A stretch of DNA of 64,000 nucleotides from assembly GCF_004365355.1 (NCBI RefSeq), contig NZ_SODP01000001.1, forward strand, positions 310,001-374,000. Reading direction: 5' to 3'. Shown here piece after piece: positions 32,574 to 41,320 of this stretch (position 1 is its first letter; the number at the start of each line of letters is the position of its first letter). The DNA comes from Kribbella pratensis (lineage in GTDB: Bacteria; Actinomycetota; Actinomycetes; Propionibacteriales; Kribbellaceae). Position numbers and translations under genes: made by a program. Under the pieces are notes generated by a model that saw nothing but the letters and a program-made list of their open reading frames with translations, did no database searches and had not been told where the DNA came from.

Positions 32574-35054
32574 GTGAGCGAGCAGGTGGAGGACACTCCG
32601 ATCGACCGGGGTGGCTACGACTTCAACGCCATGCAGGCCAAGTGGCGTCCGGTGTGGGAGAAGCTGGACCCGTTCAAGGCGAAGGACGACGGCTCGGCCG
32701 AGCGGCGCTACGCCCTCACGATGTTCTCCTACCCGTCCGGCGACCTGCACATGGGCCACGCCGAGGTGTTCGCGCTGCACGACGTGCTGGCCCGCTACTG
32801 GTTCCAGCAGGGGTACGACGTGCTGAACCCGATCGGGTGGGACTCCTTCGGCCTGCCCGCGGAGAATGCCGCGATCAAGCGCAACGAGCACCCGGCGACG
32901 TTCACCTACGCCAACATCGAGACGCAGGCCGAGTCGATCCGGCGGTACGCGATCAGCTTCGACTGGTCCCGCCGGCTGCACACCTCGGACCCGGAGTACT
33001 ACCGCTGGACCCAGTGGCTGTTCCTGCGGCTGTACGAGCGTGGTCTGGCCTACCGCAAGGCGTCGTACGTCAACTGGTGCCCGCACGACCAGACCGTGCT
33101 GGCGAACGAGCAGGTCATCCAGGGACGTTGTGAGCGTTGCGGTCACGAGGTGACCAAGCGCGAGCTGACCCAGTGGTACTTCAAGACCACGGAGTACGCC
33201 CAGCGGCTGCTGGACGACATGGAGCTGCTGCAGTGGCCGGAAGAGATCCTGCTGATGCAGCGCAACTGGATCGGCCGGTCCGAGGGTGCTTTCGCGAACT
33301 TCGAGGTCGAGGGCCGCGACGAGCCGATCAAGGTCTTCACCACCCGTCCGGACACGCTGTTCGGCGCCACGTTCATGGTGGTCGCGCCGGACGCGAAGCT
33401 GGCCGCCGAGCTGGTCACGCCGGAGCAGCAGGCTGCCTTCGACGAGTACCTGACCAAGGTGAAGGCGACCACCGAGATCGAGCGGCAGAGCACCGAGCGC
33501 GAGAAGACCGGTGTGTTCCTGGGCTCTTACGCGATCAACCCGGTGACCGGGCAGCGGATCCCGATCTGGGCCGCCGACTACGTGCTGGCCGACTACGGCA
33601 CCGGCGCGATCATGGCCGTGCCCGGCCAGGACACCCGCGACTGGGAGTTCGCGGAGAAGTTCGGCCTGCCGATCGTCCGCACCGTGCAGCCGCCCGCCGA
33701 TTTCGACGGCAAGGCGTACACCGGTGAGGGCGCCGCGATCAACAGCGCGAACGACGAGATCAGCCTGGACGGGCTGGACATCGCCGACGCGAAGTCCCGC
33801 ATCATCGACTGGCTGGAAAGCAAGGCCCTGGGCGAGCGGACGATCAACTACCGCCTGCGCGACTGGCTGCTGAGCCGCCAGCGGTACTGGGGCTGCCCGA
33901 TCCCGATCATCCACTGCCCGTCCTGCGGCGAGGTGCCGGTCCCGGACGACCAGCTGCCGATGGAGCTGCCCGACCTGCGCGGCGCGGACCTGCAGCCGAA
34001 GGGTGTCTCGCCGCTGGCCGCGGACCGCGAGTGGGTCGAAGTCGAGTGCCCGAAGTGCGGCGGCAAGGCCGAGCGGGACACGGACACGATGGACACGTTC
34101 GTCGACTCGTCCTGGTACTTCCTGCGCTACCTGTCCCCGCAGTACACCGACGGCGCCTTCGACCAGGAGGCGGCGGACCGCTGGATGTCGGTCTACCAGT
34201 ATGTCGGCGGCAAGGAGCACGCGGTACTGCATCTCCTGTACGCGCGCTTCTTCGTCAAGGCGCTGTACGACATGGGTCTGCTGAGCGTCGTCGAGCCCTT
34301 CACCCGGCTGCTGAACCAGGGCCAGGTGATCAACAAGGGCAAGGCGATGAGCAAGTCGCTGGGCAACGGCGTGAACCTGGGCGACATGATCGACGAGTAC
34401 GGCGTCGACGCGGTCCGGCTGACCATGGTCTTCGCCGGTCCGCCGTCGGACGACATCGACTGGGCGGACATGTCCCCGGGCGGCTCGCTGAAGTTCCTGC
34501 AACGGGCCTGGCGGCTGGCCGCCGCGGTCGAGGCGCCGGTGGGTTCGGACCCCTCGACCGGCGACGTCGAGCTGCGCAAGCTGACCCACCGCACGGTGGC
34601 CGACGCGAGCGAGCTGATCGACTCCCACCGGTTCAACGTGATGGTGGCCCGGATCATGGAGTTGGTGAACGCCACCCGGAAGGCGATCGACTCCGGTCCT
34701 GGTGCGGCCGACCCCGCGGTCCGCGAAGCGGTCGAGACGGTGTCGATCCTGCTGAGCCTGGTCGCGCCGTACACGGCCGAGGACATGTGGGCCGAGCTGG
34801 GCCACGAGCCGACCGTCGCCAAGGCCGGCTGGCCGAAGGTCGACCCGGCGCTGCTGGTCCAGGACACCGTCACGTGCGTGGTCCAGGTCGCGGGCAAGGT
34901 GAAGGACCGGCTGGAGGTCGCGCCGGACATCTCCGAGGCCGACCTGGAGAAGCTGGCGCTGGACTCCGACGCCGTGCAGAAGGCGCTGGACGGTCGCGGT
35001 ACCCGCAAGGTGATCGTGCGGGCGCCGAAGCTGGTCAACATCGTCCCGGCCTGA
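32574..35054 (+). CDS. leuS: Leucyl-tRNA synthetase
   Basis: The 826-residue class I enzyme charges tRNA-Leu. The HIGH motif is HMGH at residues 59-62 ([12 protein letters not shown]) and the KMSKS motif is KAMSKS at 590-595. Between them are the zinc-type cysteines ([20 protein letters not shown]), the CP1 editing domain ([32 protein letters not shown]) and CPSCGEVP. The C-terminal domain is complete ([16 protein letters not shown] ... VNIVPA). I chose the GTG at 32574 behind GGAGTAGG; the frame reaches back into the terminator, which cannot be coding. Expression is probably controlled by the Leu leader and terminator upstream. Confidence 0.97.
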   Translation: MSEQVEDTPIDRGGYDFNAMQAKWRPVWEKLDPFKAKDDGSAERRYALTMFSYPSGDLHMGHAEVFALHDVLARYWFQQGYDVLNPIGWDSFGLPAENAAIKRNEHPATFTYANIETQAESIRRYAISFDWSRRLHTSDPEYYRWTQWLFLRLYERGLAYRKASYVNWCPHDQTVLANEQVIQGRCERCGHEVTKRELTQWYFKTTEYAQRLLDDMELLQWPEEILLMQRNWIGRSEGAFANFEVEGRDEPIKVFTTRPDTLFGATFMVVAPDAKLAAELVTPEQQAAFDEYLTKVKATTEIERQSTEREKTGVFLGSYAINPVTGQRIPIWAADYVLADYGTGAIMAVPGQDTRDWEFAEKFGLPIVRTVQPPADFDGKAYTGEGAAINSANDEISLDGLDIADAKSRIIDWLESKALGERTINYRLRDWLLSRQRYWGCPIPIIHCPSCGEVPVPDDQLPMELPDLRGADLQPKGVSPLAADREWVEVECPKCGGKAERDTDTMDTFVDSSWYFLRYLSPQYTDGAFDQEAADRWMSVYQYVGGKEHAVLHLLYARFFVKALYDMGLLSVVEPFTRLLNQGQVINKGKAMSKSLGNGVNLGDMIDEYGVDAVRLTMVFAGPPSDDIDWADMSPGGSLKFLQRAWRLAAAVEAPVGSDPSTGDVELRKLTHRTVADASELIDSHRFNVMVARIMELVNATRKAIDSGPGAADPAVREAVETVSILLSLVAPYTAEDMWAELGHEPTVAKAGWPKVDPALLVQDTVTCVVQVAGKVKDRLEVAPDISEADLEKLALDSDAVQKALDGRGTRKVIVRAPKLVNIVPA

Positions 35055-35064
35055 TGGACGCTTG

Positions 35065-35469
35065 ATGGATTCCGTCCTACTGGATGTTCACACCGGTGCT
35101 CGTGAGGTCGTCATGGACCTCACGAGCCGGTGTGAACAGTTCGTGTCGGGGCGCGGCGACGGACTGCTGCACGTCTTCGTCCCGCACGCGACCGCCGGCG
35201 TCGCGATCCTGGAGACCGGCGCGGGCAGCGACAGCGACCTGCTGGCCGTGCTCGAGGACCTGCTGCCGCGAGACTTCGGCTGGCGGCACCGGCATGGCTC
35301 ACCCGGACACGGCCGCGATCACGTGCTGCCCGCGTTGATCCCGCCGTACGCGACCGTTCCGGTGCTCGCCGGCCGGCTGACGCTCGGGACGTGGCAATCG
35401 ATCTGCCTCGTCGACACCAATCGCGACAATCCCGACCGGCATGTTCGGCTGTCGTTCCTGGCCGGTTAG
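35065..35469 (+). CDS. YjbQ/UPF0047 family protein
   Basis: The 134-residue protein is a complete YjbQ domain: DGLLHVFVPHATAGVAILET, the DLLPRDFGWRHRHGSPGHGR loop with its histidines, and APLI-like ALIPPYATVPVLAGRLTLGT followed by WQSICLVDTNRDNP. Members have weak thiamine-phosphate-synthase activity in vitro and no settled role. The ATG at 35065 lies 10 nt after the leuS stop. Codons 8-25 contain a large inverted repeat (35086-35137), which is odd for a coding region. Confidence 0.9.
   Translation: MDSVLLDVHTGAREVVMDLTSRCEQFVSGRGDGLLHVFVPHATAGVAILETGAGSDSDLLAVLEDLLPRDFGWRHRHGSPGHGRDHVLPALIPPYATVPVLAGRLTLGTWQSICLVDTNRDNPDRHVRLSFLAG
35086..35137 (+). repeat. 52-nt inverted repeat inside the yjbQ coding region
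   Basis: GTTCACACCGG (35086-35096) pairs with 35127-35137 and CTCGTGAGGTC (35099-35109) with 35116-35126: 22 bp in total, broken only by a TG bulge, with a 6-nt loop. It starts 32 nt after the leuS stop. It could be a terminator or processing site for leuS mRNA, or a translational brake on yjbQ. Confidence 0.75.
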
Positions 35470-35476
35470 TGGACTA

Positions 35477-35491
35477 CCCGGTAACTCCCGG
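35477..35491. repeat. CCCGGTAACTCCCGG, first copy of a 15-bp site flanking the large regulator gene
   Basis: This site and CCGGGTAACTGCCGG (38581-38595) agree at 13 of 15 positions; they lie on the two sides of the XRE/NB-ARC/TPR gene. They may be binding sites for that regulator. No other copy of the full word was noticed in the window. Confidence 0.4.
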
Positions 35492-35569
35492 CGGGCGTAT
35501 TTTCGTGACTTATCGTGATGTTGCGGATCGCGTTACGTTTGCGAAACACGACTCCGCTTGAATTGCCAC

Positions 35570-35764
35570 ATGGCAGCCCTGGACACCCTGCGCGACGTCA
35601 CCATTGACCTGCTGGCCCGCGCGACCCGAGGGGTTTGTGACGGCAGCTTGCTGAATGCCGATGCCGGTCGCGCCGACACCAGCGCGCGCATCGACGACTG
35701 GTCCGGCATTCTTTCTCTGTACGCCGCCGACAATGAATCCCACCCGGTTCGCGCAACTGCTTGA
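35570..35764 (+). CDS. Possible small protein of 64 residues, unknown
   Basis: An ATG-started frame (MAALDTLRDVTIDLLARATR...) lies in the 465-bp gap between yjbQ and the large regulator. About three quarters of its third codon positions are G or C, lower than in neighbouring genes. No Shine-Dalgarno precedes it and no motif is recognisable. It may be real or a chance frame; I keep it as doubtful. Apart from it the gap holds only the 15-bp site at 35477 and the palindrome at 35807. Confidence 0.25.
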   Translation: MAALDTLRDVTIDLLARATRGVCDGSLLNADAGRADTSARIDDWSGILSLYAADNESHPVRATA

Positions 35765-35806
35765 AACACGCATTTCTGACCCCGCAGCTATTCTTTTCAG
35801 GCGCAG

Positions 35807-35829
35807 ACTTGTTGCCTCGGCCAACAAGT
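35807..35829. promoter_or_regulatory. Palindrome ACTTGTTG-N7-CAACAAGT upstream of the large regulator
   Basis: Perfect 8-bp arms with a 7-nt spacer lie about 105 bp upstream of the GTG of the XRE/NB-ARC/TPR gene and 43 bp after the doubtful small ORF. A -10-like TATGTT sits at 35891-35896. It could be an operator or a weak terminator. Confidence 0.4.
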
Positions 35830-35934
35830 TCTGTGACCCAGGCCGCATCCCGCACGCCGGTCAACCCCGCCACACAAGCCCCGGTCACGCTATGTTGTGA
35901 CAGGAACGTGGGGCCTCCAGAGGGGTGACATGCT

Positions 35935-38505
35935 GTGTCGGACACGGATGGCCGGGCTGGCGGTCGGCGGGGTTTCGCCGATCTGTTGCTCGACCTCAGG
36001 GTCCAGGCCGGACTGTCCCAGGAAGAGCTGGCCGACCGCGCCGGGCTGAGTGTGCGCTCGATCCGCGAGATCGAGGCCGGCCGGGTCGCGCGGCCGCGCA
36101 AGGATTCGGTCCGGCTGCTGGCGTCCGCGCTGGGTCTGCAGGACACCTCGCAGTTCCTCGCCGCGGCCGGTCACGGTACTGCCCGGCGCGTCGTACAGCC
36201 GCCTGTCGTCTCGGTTGCCGATGCCGCCCCGACCGGGCTGCGCTGGCGTGGCACGCGGCCGATCCCCGACGGACTCGTCGGCCGCGAGCAGGAGCTGTTG
36301 GAGCTGGAGTCGCTGCTGCGGCAGAACCGGCTCGTCACGCTCGTCGGCCCCGGCGGGGTCGGCAAGACCGAGCTCGCCTTGGCCGCGGCCGACCGCTTCT
36401 CCGGCGCGGACACGACCGTGGTGGTCGTCGACCTCACCACGGTCCAGCGCGATGCCGCCGTACCCTCGGCCATCCTCGACGCCTTCGGCACCGCCCCGGG
36501 TACGTCGGACCTGGACGACGTGCTGTCCGGTCGCCAGCCGGGTGATCTGGTGATTGTCGAGGACAACGCCGAGCATGTGCTCGACGGCGTCGCGACGGTC
36601 GCCAACCGGATGGTCCGCAGCTTCCCAGGCGTCGGCGTGCTGGTGACGTCGCGGATCCCGCTGGGCCTGCCGGATGAAGTCGTACGACGGGTGCAGGTGC
36701 TCGGCGTACCGGCGAACGACGAGAACTTCGAGGAGATCGCGGCCTCACCGGCCGTCGAGATGTTCTGCCGCCGGGTGGCGCGGGTACGGCCGGACTTCGT
36801 CCTGACGCCTGCCAACGCTCCGACCGTGGCGCGGCTGTGCCGGCGGTTGGACGGTCTGCCGTTGGCGCTGGAACTGGCGGCGGCGCGGGCGGGGTCGTTG
36901 TCGGTGGAGACGATTCTGGCGGCCTTGGACGACCGGTTCCGGTTGCTGTCGGGGCCGCGGCGGTTCGGTGCACCCCATCAGCGGACGCTGGCCGACACGA
37001 TCGCGTGGAGCGTCGACGCGCTGTCCGACGCGGCGCGGCAGCTGCTCTACCGGTGCTCGGTGCTCGGCTCGCCGTTCACGCTCGAGGCGGTTGCTGGGGT
37101 ATGCACGGGCGATCCGATCGACGGTCTCGACGTACCGATGCTGCTGGCCGAGCTGGTGGAGAAGTCGCTGCTGCAGCCGGTGCTCGAGTTCGAGCAGTTG
37201 TACGGCTCGCGGTACAAGCTGCTCGAGACGATCCGGGAGCACGCGTACGCCGGTCTGTCGTCGCAGGGCGATGATCTGGTCGAGTTCCGGGACCGGGCGG
37301 TCGCGTGGTGTTCGACGTACGTCGCGGGGCTGGAGGGCGCGTGGTCGTCGCCGGACCGGGACCGGCAGTACCGGGCGGCGCATGCGAACTCTGCGCTTTT
37401 CGAGGTGGCCTTGGAGCGGGCGGGCGAGCTGGGGGAGTGGGACGCGGCTGCGCGGATCGTGCTCGGCTTCCGGATCGCATGGCAGTACCAGGCGAGTGTG
37501 GCCGAGAGCGGGATCCGGTGGGCGACGCTGTGCGCTTCTCAGGTGTCCGACAAAGAGGTCAGCGGCCGCCTGCTGGCTATCGCGGGCCGGTTGTCGAGTC
37601 TGACCGGTGACATCCGTGGAGCGCGCCGGCACTACGAGGAAGCCCGCACTTTGATCCCGGGCGAGACCGAAATGGGGCTGGTCGCTCGTGGCGGCTGGGT
37701 GTCATCCGGTTCGCACCTGCTCGATACACAGAGCCTGGCCGAGATCCCGGCCCTGGTCGATGACGCTCGGAAGCATGGCGACGTACAGCGGTCCGCGACC
37801 GTGCAGGCGACCTGTGGGCTGGCGTTGTTGCGGTGGGGTCGGCTGGAAGAGGCCAAGGAGCTCCTGCTGGCGTGGGAGGCCGCACTGGTCAATCCGGGTG
37901 TCTACCCGGACGAGATCGCGTACATGGCGCTCAGCCGGGTCGACCTCGAGCTGGGGAACCTGGCCGAAGCACGTCACTGGGCAGAGCTCGCCCGCGACAG
38001 CCAGGCGTCGGACGATCCCGAGCGGACCAAGGTCGCCGGCTGTCTGGCGATGGTCGAGTTCCACGACGGCCGGTACGACGAGGCGCGGGCGCTCCTTGAT
38101 CAGGCGGACGCCGACATCCGCGGACACCGCGGGTACTTCGACTATCTGGTGATGCTGTATCGGTCCCGGCTGGCGCGTGCCGCCGGAGAGGTCGAACAGG
38201 CCCGGGTGTCGATCCGCGACGCCCTGAACCGGCTGTTGCTCGAGGGGCGGGTCGTGTACCTGCTCGAAGTACTGCCGGAGGCTGTGGCGGTGCTGCACGC
38301 GCTGGGTCGCTCGGAGGCGGGAGACGCGTTGTGCGGGCAGCTGCTGGCGTGGCAGCGGTCGATGGACCCGCCGATGCTGCCGACCGCGTGGGCAGTGCTG
38401 CAGGAGTCGTGTGAGAGCGCTTCGGTCGCGGACGGATGGCCCGAGCCGGATCCGGCGGCCGCGGTGCAGCGGCTGGCCAACGACGTACTCGCTGCGCTTT
38501 CCTGA
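35935..38505 (+). CDS. Large XRE-HTH / NB-ARC-like ATPase / TPR regulator
   Basis: The 856-residue protein has an XRE helix-turn-helix at about 14-70 (RVQAGLSQEELADRAGLSVR, SIREIEAGRVARPRKDS). Next is an AfsR/NB-ARC-like ATPase with a P-loop at about 138 (VGPGGVGKTELALAA), a Walker B-like LVIVEDNAEHVLDG, VLVTSRIPLG and DGLPLALELAAARAG. From about residue 430 to the end there are helical TPR-like repeats. Such proteins are signalling ATPases that often act as pathway-type activators; their inducers are rarely known. The GTG start at 35935 is out of frame with an ATG at 35929. It stands alone, bordered by large non-coding stretches and a repeated 15-bp site. Confidence 0.85.
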   Translation: MSDTDGRAGGRRGFADLLLDLRVQAGLSQEELADRAGLSVRSIREIEAGRVARPRKDSVRLLASALGLQDTSQFLAAAGHGTARRVVQPPVVSVADAAPTGLRWRGTRPIPDGLVGREQELLELESLLRQNRLVTLVGPGGVGKTELALAAADRFSGADTTVVVVDLTTVQRDAAVPSAILDAFGTAPGTSDLDDVLSGRQPGDLVIVEDNAEHVLDGVATVANRMVRSFPGVGVLVTSRIPLGLPDEVVRRVQVLGVPANDENFEEIAASPAVEMFCRRVARVRPDFVLTPANAPTVARLCRRLDGLPLALELAAARAGSLSVETILAALDDRFRLLSGPRRFGAPHQRTLADTIAWSVDALSDAARQLLYRCSVLGSPFTLEAVAGVCTGDPIDGLDVPMLLAELVEKSLLQPVLEFEQLYGSRYKLLETIREHAYAGLSSQGDDLVEFRDRAVAWCSTYVAGLEGAWSSPDRDRQYRAAHANSALFEVALERAGELGEWDAAARIVLGFRIAWQYQASVAESGIRWATLCASQVSDKEVSGRLLAIAGRLSSLTGDIRGARRHYEEARTLIPGETEMGLVARGGWVSSGSHLLDTQSLAEIPALVDDARKHGDVQRSATVQATCGLALLRWGRLEEAKELLLAWEAALVNPGVYPDEIAYMALSRVDLELGNLAEARHWAELARDSQASDDPERTKVAGCLAMVEFHDGRYDEARALLDQADADIRGHRGYFDYLVMLYRSRLARAAGEVEQARVSIRDALNRLLLEGRVVYLLEVLPEAVAVLHALGRSEAGDALCGQLLAWQRSMDPPMLPTAWAVLQESCESASVADGWPEPDPAAAVQRLANDVLAALS

Positions 38506-38512
38506 GCGCCGG

Positions 38513-38552
38513 CCCCTCCCTCCCCTCCCTCCCTCTTTCCTTCCTTCCTTTC
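38513..38552 (-). repeat. 40-nt polypyrimidine tract; G-quadruplex motif on the minus strand
   Basis: The plus strand has no purine from 38513 to 38552. On the minus strand five runs of three or four G separated by single A residues (38513-38533) form a textbook G-quadruplex motif with 1-nt loops. It lies 7 bp after the stop of the large regulator. It could pause transcription or replication. Confidence 0.7.
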
Positions 38553-38580
38553 GTCTTATGACGCGGATCCGCGGAAGCTG

Positions 38581-38595
38581 CCGGGTAACTGCCGG
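38581..38595. repeat. CCGGGTAACTGCCGG, second copy of the 15-bp site
   Basis: This copy is 76 bp after the stop of the large regulator and 110 bp before the doubtful ORF at 38706; it matches 35477-35491 at 13 of 15 positions. A 12-bp palindrome CGCGGATCCGCG sits just before it (38562-38573). Confidence 0.4.
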
Positions 38596-38705
38596 TTGAT
38601 CTGCCTCGTCCTGACATGGCTGCCGGACCAAGAATTACAGCCGTAGGGCAGGTTCCACGAAGCAGAGTCCGACACCGGGCGGCGGCAGCGAAGGAGCGGT
38701 GAACC

Positions 38706-39089
38706 ATGAAGAGGCCATGGGGCATCGCCGGACTGCCGAGGAGCGCGGCGAAGGCGACGCGGAGGGCATCCGGCGGCTGGTTGGTGGGGGCGCCGAGCGG
38801 CTGCCGAGAGCTCCGGGGTGCTGTCGAGTGTGGATCTGTCCTGCCTGTACCGGACGCAGTGCACCGTCAGGGCACCGCTTTCGGGGCGGGGTCCCAGCAG
38901 CGGGTCAGGCACACGACACAGGGGACGAGTGTCACGACCCGGTTGGCACGGGCAACCGACGGGTTTGGTCACCCGTCGTCCGGCCGGCCGCTGGGGCCTC
39001 CCGGAACCTCGACGAGCTCGCGGTCAGGCCGGACCCGTGTGGTCCGGATACGGGGAGTAGCTCGTCGAGGCTCCATCAACTTCAGCTGA
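38706..39089 (+). CDS. Possible protein of 127 residues, unknown
   Basis: An ATG at 38706 follows AGGAG (38692-38696) at good spacing and opens a frame of 127 codons (MKRPWGIAGLPRSAAKATRR...). The product is basic, rich in Gly, Ser and Arg, without a recognisable domain, membrane segment or signal peptide. Two other frames are open in parallel, so coding capacity is uncertain. It lies in the 724-bp gap between the large regulator and the flavin-binding gene and is closed by a strong hairpin (39166-39203). It may be a target of the upstream regulator or not a gene. Confidence 0.3.
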   Translation: MKRPWGIAGLPRSAAKATRRASGGWLVGAPSGCRELRGAVECGSVLPVPDAVHRQGTAFGAGSQQRVRHTTQGTSVTTRLARATDGFGHPSSGRPLGPPGTSTSSRSGRTRVVRIRGVARRGSINFS

Positions 39090-39165
39090 CAACCAGGGGG
39101 AGTCAGCAGGACAAGCCGGGCTGATGGCGCACGTGGGGACGCCACCAGCCCGGCGTAAGTCCCAA

Positions 39166-39203
39166 GCGAGGTGAAGGCTTCGGAGGGGTGGCCTTCACCT
39201 CGC
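39166..39203. terminator. Bidirectional hairpin terminator
   Basis: GCGAGGTGAAGGC (39166-39178) and its exact complement (39191-39203) form a 13-bp stem with a 12-nt loop. It lies between the plus-strand ORF ending at 39089 and the minus-strand gene ending at 39230, so it can stop both transcripts. Confidence 0.75.
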
Positions 39204-39229
39204 TGCCGTTCGGTTCCCGCGGCGGGGTT

Positions 39230-39772
39230 TCAGTTGTCTTTCAGGACCGATTCTTTGTCGAAGGCGTAGCCGACCATCCAGTGCGGTTGGAGGCGGCAGT
39301 ACACGATGTCGTCACCCCAGCTCGACGGTGAGCTGCCGTAGTGGTTGGTGAGGTGCTCCTCGATCTCGGCGAAGTCCGGGTGCTCCGGCGTCAGGAACTC
39401 GACGTTCCCGTGGCTGAACACCCCGATCCGCTCGCCATCGACGTACGAGATGCTCGCCGCCGGCCGCTTCCGCAACTGTCGCGCCTTCGCCGCGGACCCC
39501 GAGGTGGTGAACACCCACCGCGCGTGCAGGAAGTGCCCGTCCACCGCACTGATCCGCGGCTCACCCCGCGCCGTCACGGTGGCGAGGTTCAGCGTGCACA
39601 TCCCGGTCAGAACCCGCACCAGCTCATCGGCATCCAGCCGGCGCTGATCCTTGATGATGTTCCGCAGATGCTGGGTCGACCGCGCGTACGCCGCGTCCAG
39701 CAACCCCTGCATCTCGGTGACCTCCGCCACTGTCTCCTTCATGTTGTGGAGTCTGGCACTGCGCTCGGACAT
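39230..39772 (-). CDS. Pyridoxamine 5'-phosphate oxidase-like (FMN split-barrel) protein
   Basis: The protein of up to 180 residues has the flavin split-barrel pattern: TLNLATVTARGEPRISAVDG, RWVFTTSGSAAKARQLRKRP, AASISYVDGERIGVFSHGNV and a C-terminal VYCRLQPHWMVGYA. Such proteins bind FMN, F420 or haem and are mostly reductases of unknown substrate in actinobacteria. The start is uncertain: ATG at 39772 or at 39742, neither with a Shine-Dalgarno. It is divergent from degV with 23 bp between them, so both transcripts are probably leaderless. Confidence 0.82.
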   Translation of the reverse strand: MSERSARLHNMKETVAEVTEMQGLLDAAYARSTQHLRNIIKDQRRLDADELVRVLTGMCTLNLATVTARGEPRISAVDGHFLHARWVFTTSGSAAKARQLRKRPAASISYVDGERIGVFSHGNVEFLTPEHPDFAEIEEHLTNHYGSSPSSWGDDIVYCRLQPHWMVGYAFDKESVLKDN

Positions 39773-39795
39773 TAACTGTCCGGTAACCTCGCTGC

Positions 39796-40638
39796 ATGTC
39801 AGCCCGCGTGCAGGTCGTCACCGACTCCACGGCCGGCCTGTCCACGCACGAGGTGCTCCGCCACCCGCTGACCGTCGTACCGCTCCAGGTCGTGATCGGC
39901 GGCACGTCGTACGACGACGGCGCGACGTCGGCCGACGCGGTCGCGGAAGCGCTCAAGACCTTCATGCCCGTCTCGACCAGCCGGCCCGCGCCGCAGACGT
40001 TCGCCGACACGTACGCCGCCTGCGCTGCCGACGGCGCCGAGGCGGTGGTGTCGATCCACCTGTCCGGCGACATGTCCGGCACTTTCGAGGCCGCGATGAT
40101 CGGGGCCAAGGAGTCGCCGATCCCGGTCAGGGTGGTCGACTCCCGCTCGCTCGGCATGGGCCTCGGCTTCCCCGTCCTCGCGGCGGCGGCCGCAGCCTCC
40201 GCCGGGCAGGACGCCGCCGCGGTCGAGGCAGCGGCACGCGCGACGATGAAGTTCACCTCGGCGTACTTCTACGTCGACACCCTCGAGTACCTCCGCCGCG
40301 GCGGCCGCATCGGCGCCGCCCAAGCCCTCTTCGGTACGGCGCTCGCCGTCAAACCACTGCTGACGATCAGCGGCGGCCGCATCGTCCCCCTGGAAAAGGT
40401 CCGAACCTCCAGCCGAGCCATCGCCCGCCTGGCCGACATCGCCGTCCAACGCGCCGGCGACACCCCCGTCCAACTCGCAGTCCACCACCTGTCAAGCCTG
40501 GAAAAGGCTCAATCCCTGGCCGACGACCTGGCCAACCGCCTCCCCAAAGCCGAAGAAATAGTCCTCCGCGAAGTAGGCGCCGTCATAGGCGCCCACGTAG
40601 GCCCCGGCCTCCTCGCAGTAGTAGTCAGCCCCCGCTAA
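39796..40638 (+). CDS. DegV-family fatty-acid-binding protein
   Basis: The 280-residue protein has DegV features: VQVVTDSTAGLSTHEVLRHP, IHLSGDMSGTFEAAMIGA and VVDSRSLGMGLGFPVLAAAA, then FYVDTLEYLRRGGRIGAAQA and a GPGLLAVV end. Family members bind fatty acids and, as FakB, hand them to the kinase FakA. A -10-like TAACCT at 39784-39789 ends 6 nt before the ATG, which points to a leaderless message. In related genomes this gene sits just ahead of comEA; here five genes lie between. Confidence 0.9.
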   Translation: MSARVQVVTDSTAGLSTHEVLRHPLTVVPLQVVIGGTSYDDGATSADAVAEALKTFMPVSTSRPAPQTFADTYAACAADGAEAVVSIHLSGDMSGTFEAAMIGAKESPIPVRVVDSRSLGMGLGFPVLAAAAAASAGQDAAAVEAAARATMKFTSAYFYVDTLEYLRRGGRIGAAQALFGTALAVKPLLTISGGRIVPLEKVRTSSRAIARLADIAVQRAGDTPVQLAVHHLSSLEKAQSLADDLANRLPKAEEIVLREVGAVIGAHVGPGLLAVVVSPR

Positions 40639-40687
40639 CCCACATCGCACGGCAGGGCAGCTGCCGCAGGTTGTGGATCGGCGGCCG

Positions 40688-41320
40688 TCAGGGGCGCTGG
40701 TCGGAGTGGTCTGTTCGGCGGCTGGTGCGACGACGGCGGAGCCGCCAGACGACAACCCCGGCGATGGCGACTGCCAGGACAATCAGCGCGGTCGCGCGAC
40801 CGAAGGTCTTCTCGATGGTGGCGTAGGAGTTGCCGGCGAGATAGCCAAGCAGCACAACCGCGCTGCCCCAGACCAGTCCGCCGGCAGCATTGAAGGCGAG
40901 GAACTTCGGGTAGCGCATGCCGGCGGTTCCGGCGAGGGCGGGCATGATCGCGCGGAAGAACGCGACGAACCGGCCCAGGAACACCGCGACGCCGACTCGG
41001 CGTGCGAGTAGATCGCGCGCCGAGTCGATGCGATCGCCGCGCTTCTCCAGAGCCTTGGTGCGCAGGATCCGCGGACCCAGCAGTCGCCCGACCTCGTAGC
41101 CGACCGTGTCACCCACGATCGCGGCACCGACCACGACGACCAGCATCACCGCCAGCGATGCGTGACCGCGGCTGGCGGCGACACCACCGAGTACGGCGGC
41201 GGTCTCGCCGGGCAGCACGAAACCGACGAACAGCGCATCCTCGGCGAACACGAGCAACCCGACCAGCCCGTACACAGGCAAGCCATGCAGGCCAAGGAGC
41301 CAATCGGTCAGCCGGGTCAT
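40688..41320 (-). CDS. DedA-family membrane protein
   Basis: The 210-residue protein shows DedA motifs: LVFAEDALFVGFVLPGETAA, GDTVGYEVGRLLGPRIL and GRFVAFFRAIMPALAGTAGM, followed by FLAFNAAGGLVWGSAVVLLG. There are about five membrane segments and an Arg-rich tail. Members include UndP/PopT-type undecaprenyl-phosphate and phospholipid translocases. The ATG at 41318-41320 overlaps the stop of a short upstream frame (ATGA). That frame resembles a shortened PAP2 phosphatase, and PAP2 and DedA are often neighbours. Confidence 0.9.
   Translation of the reverse strand: MTRLTDWLLGLHGLPVYGLVGLLVFAEDALFVGFVLPGETAAVLGGVAASRGHASLAVMLVVVVGAAIVGDTVGYEVGRLLGPRILRTKALEKRGDRIDSARDLLARRVGVAVFLGRFVAFFRAIMPALAGTAGMRYPKFLAFNAAGGLVWGSAVVLLGYLAGNSYATIEKTFGRATALIVLAVAIAGVVVWRLRRRRTSRRTDHSDQRP

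Noticed and set aside
32535-34805. 756-codon open frame antisense to leuS
   Set aside because: The same artefact of G+C-rich third positions; no domain is seen.
35510-35848. Minus-strand frame of 112 codons in the gap before the large regulator
   Set aside because: No start signal, low-bias composition and no motif; the plus-strand frame at 35570 is slightly better and still doubtful.
38699-39124. Overlapping GTG frame of 141 codons
   Set aside because: It competes with the ATG frame at 38706, which has the better-spaced Shine-Dalgarno; neither is certain.
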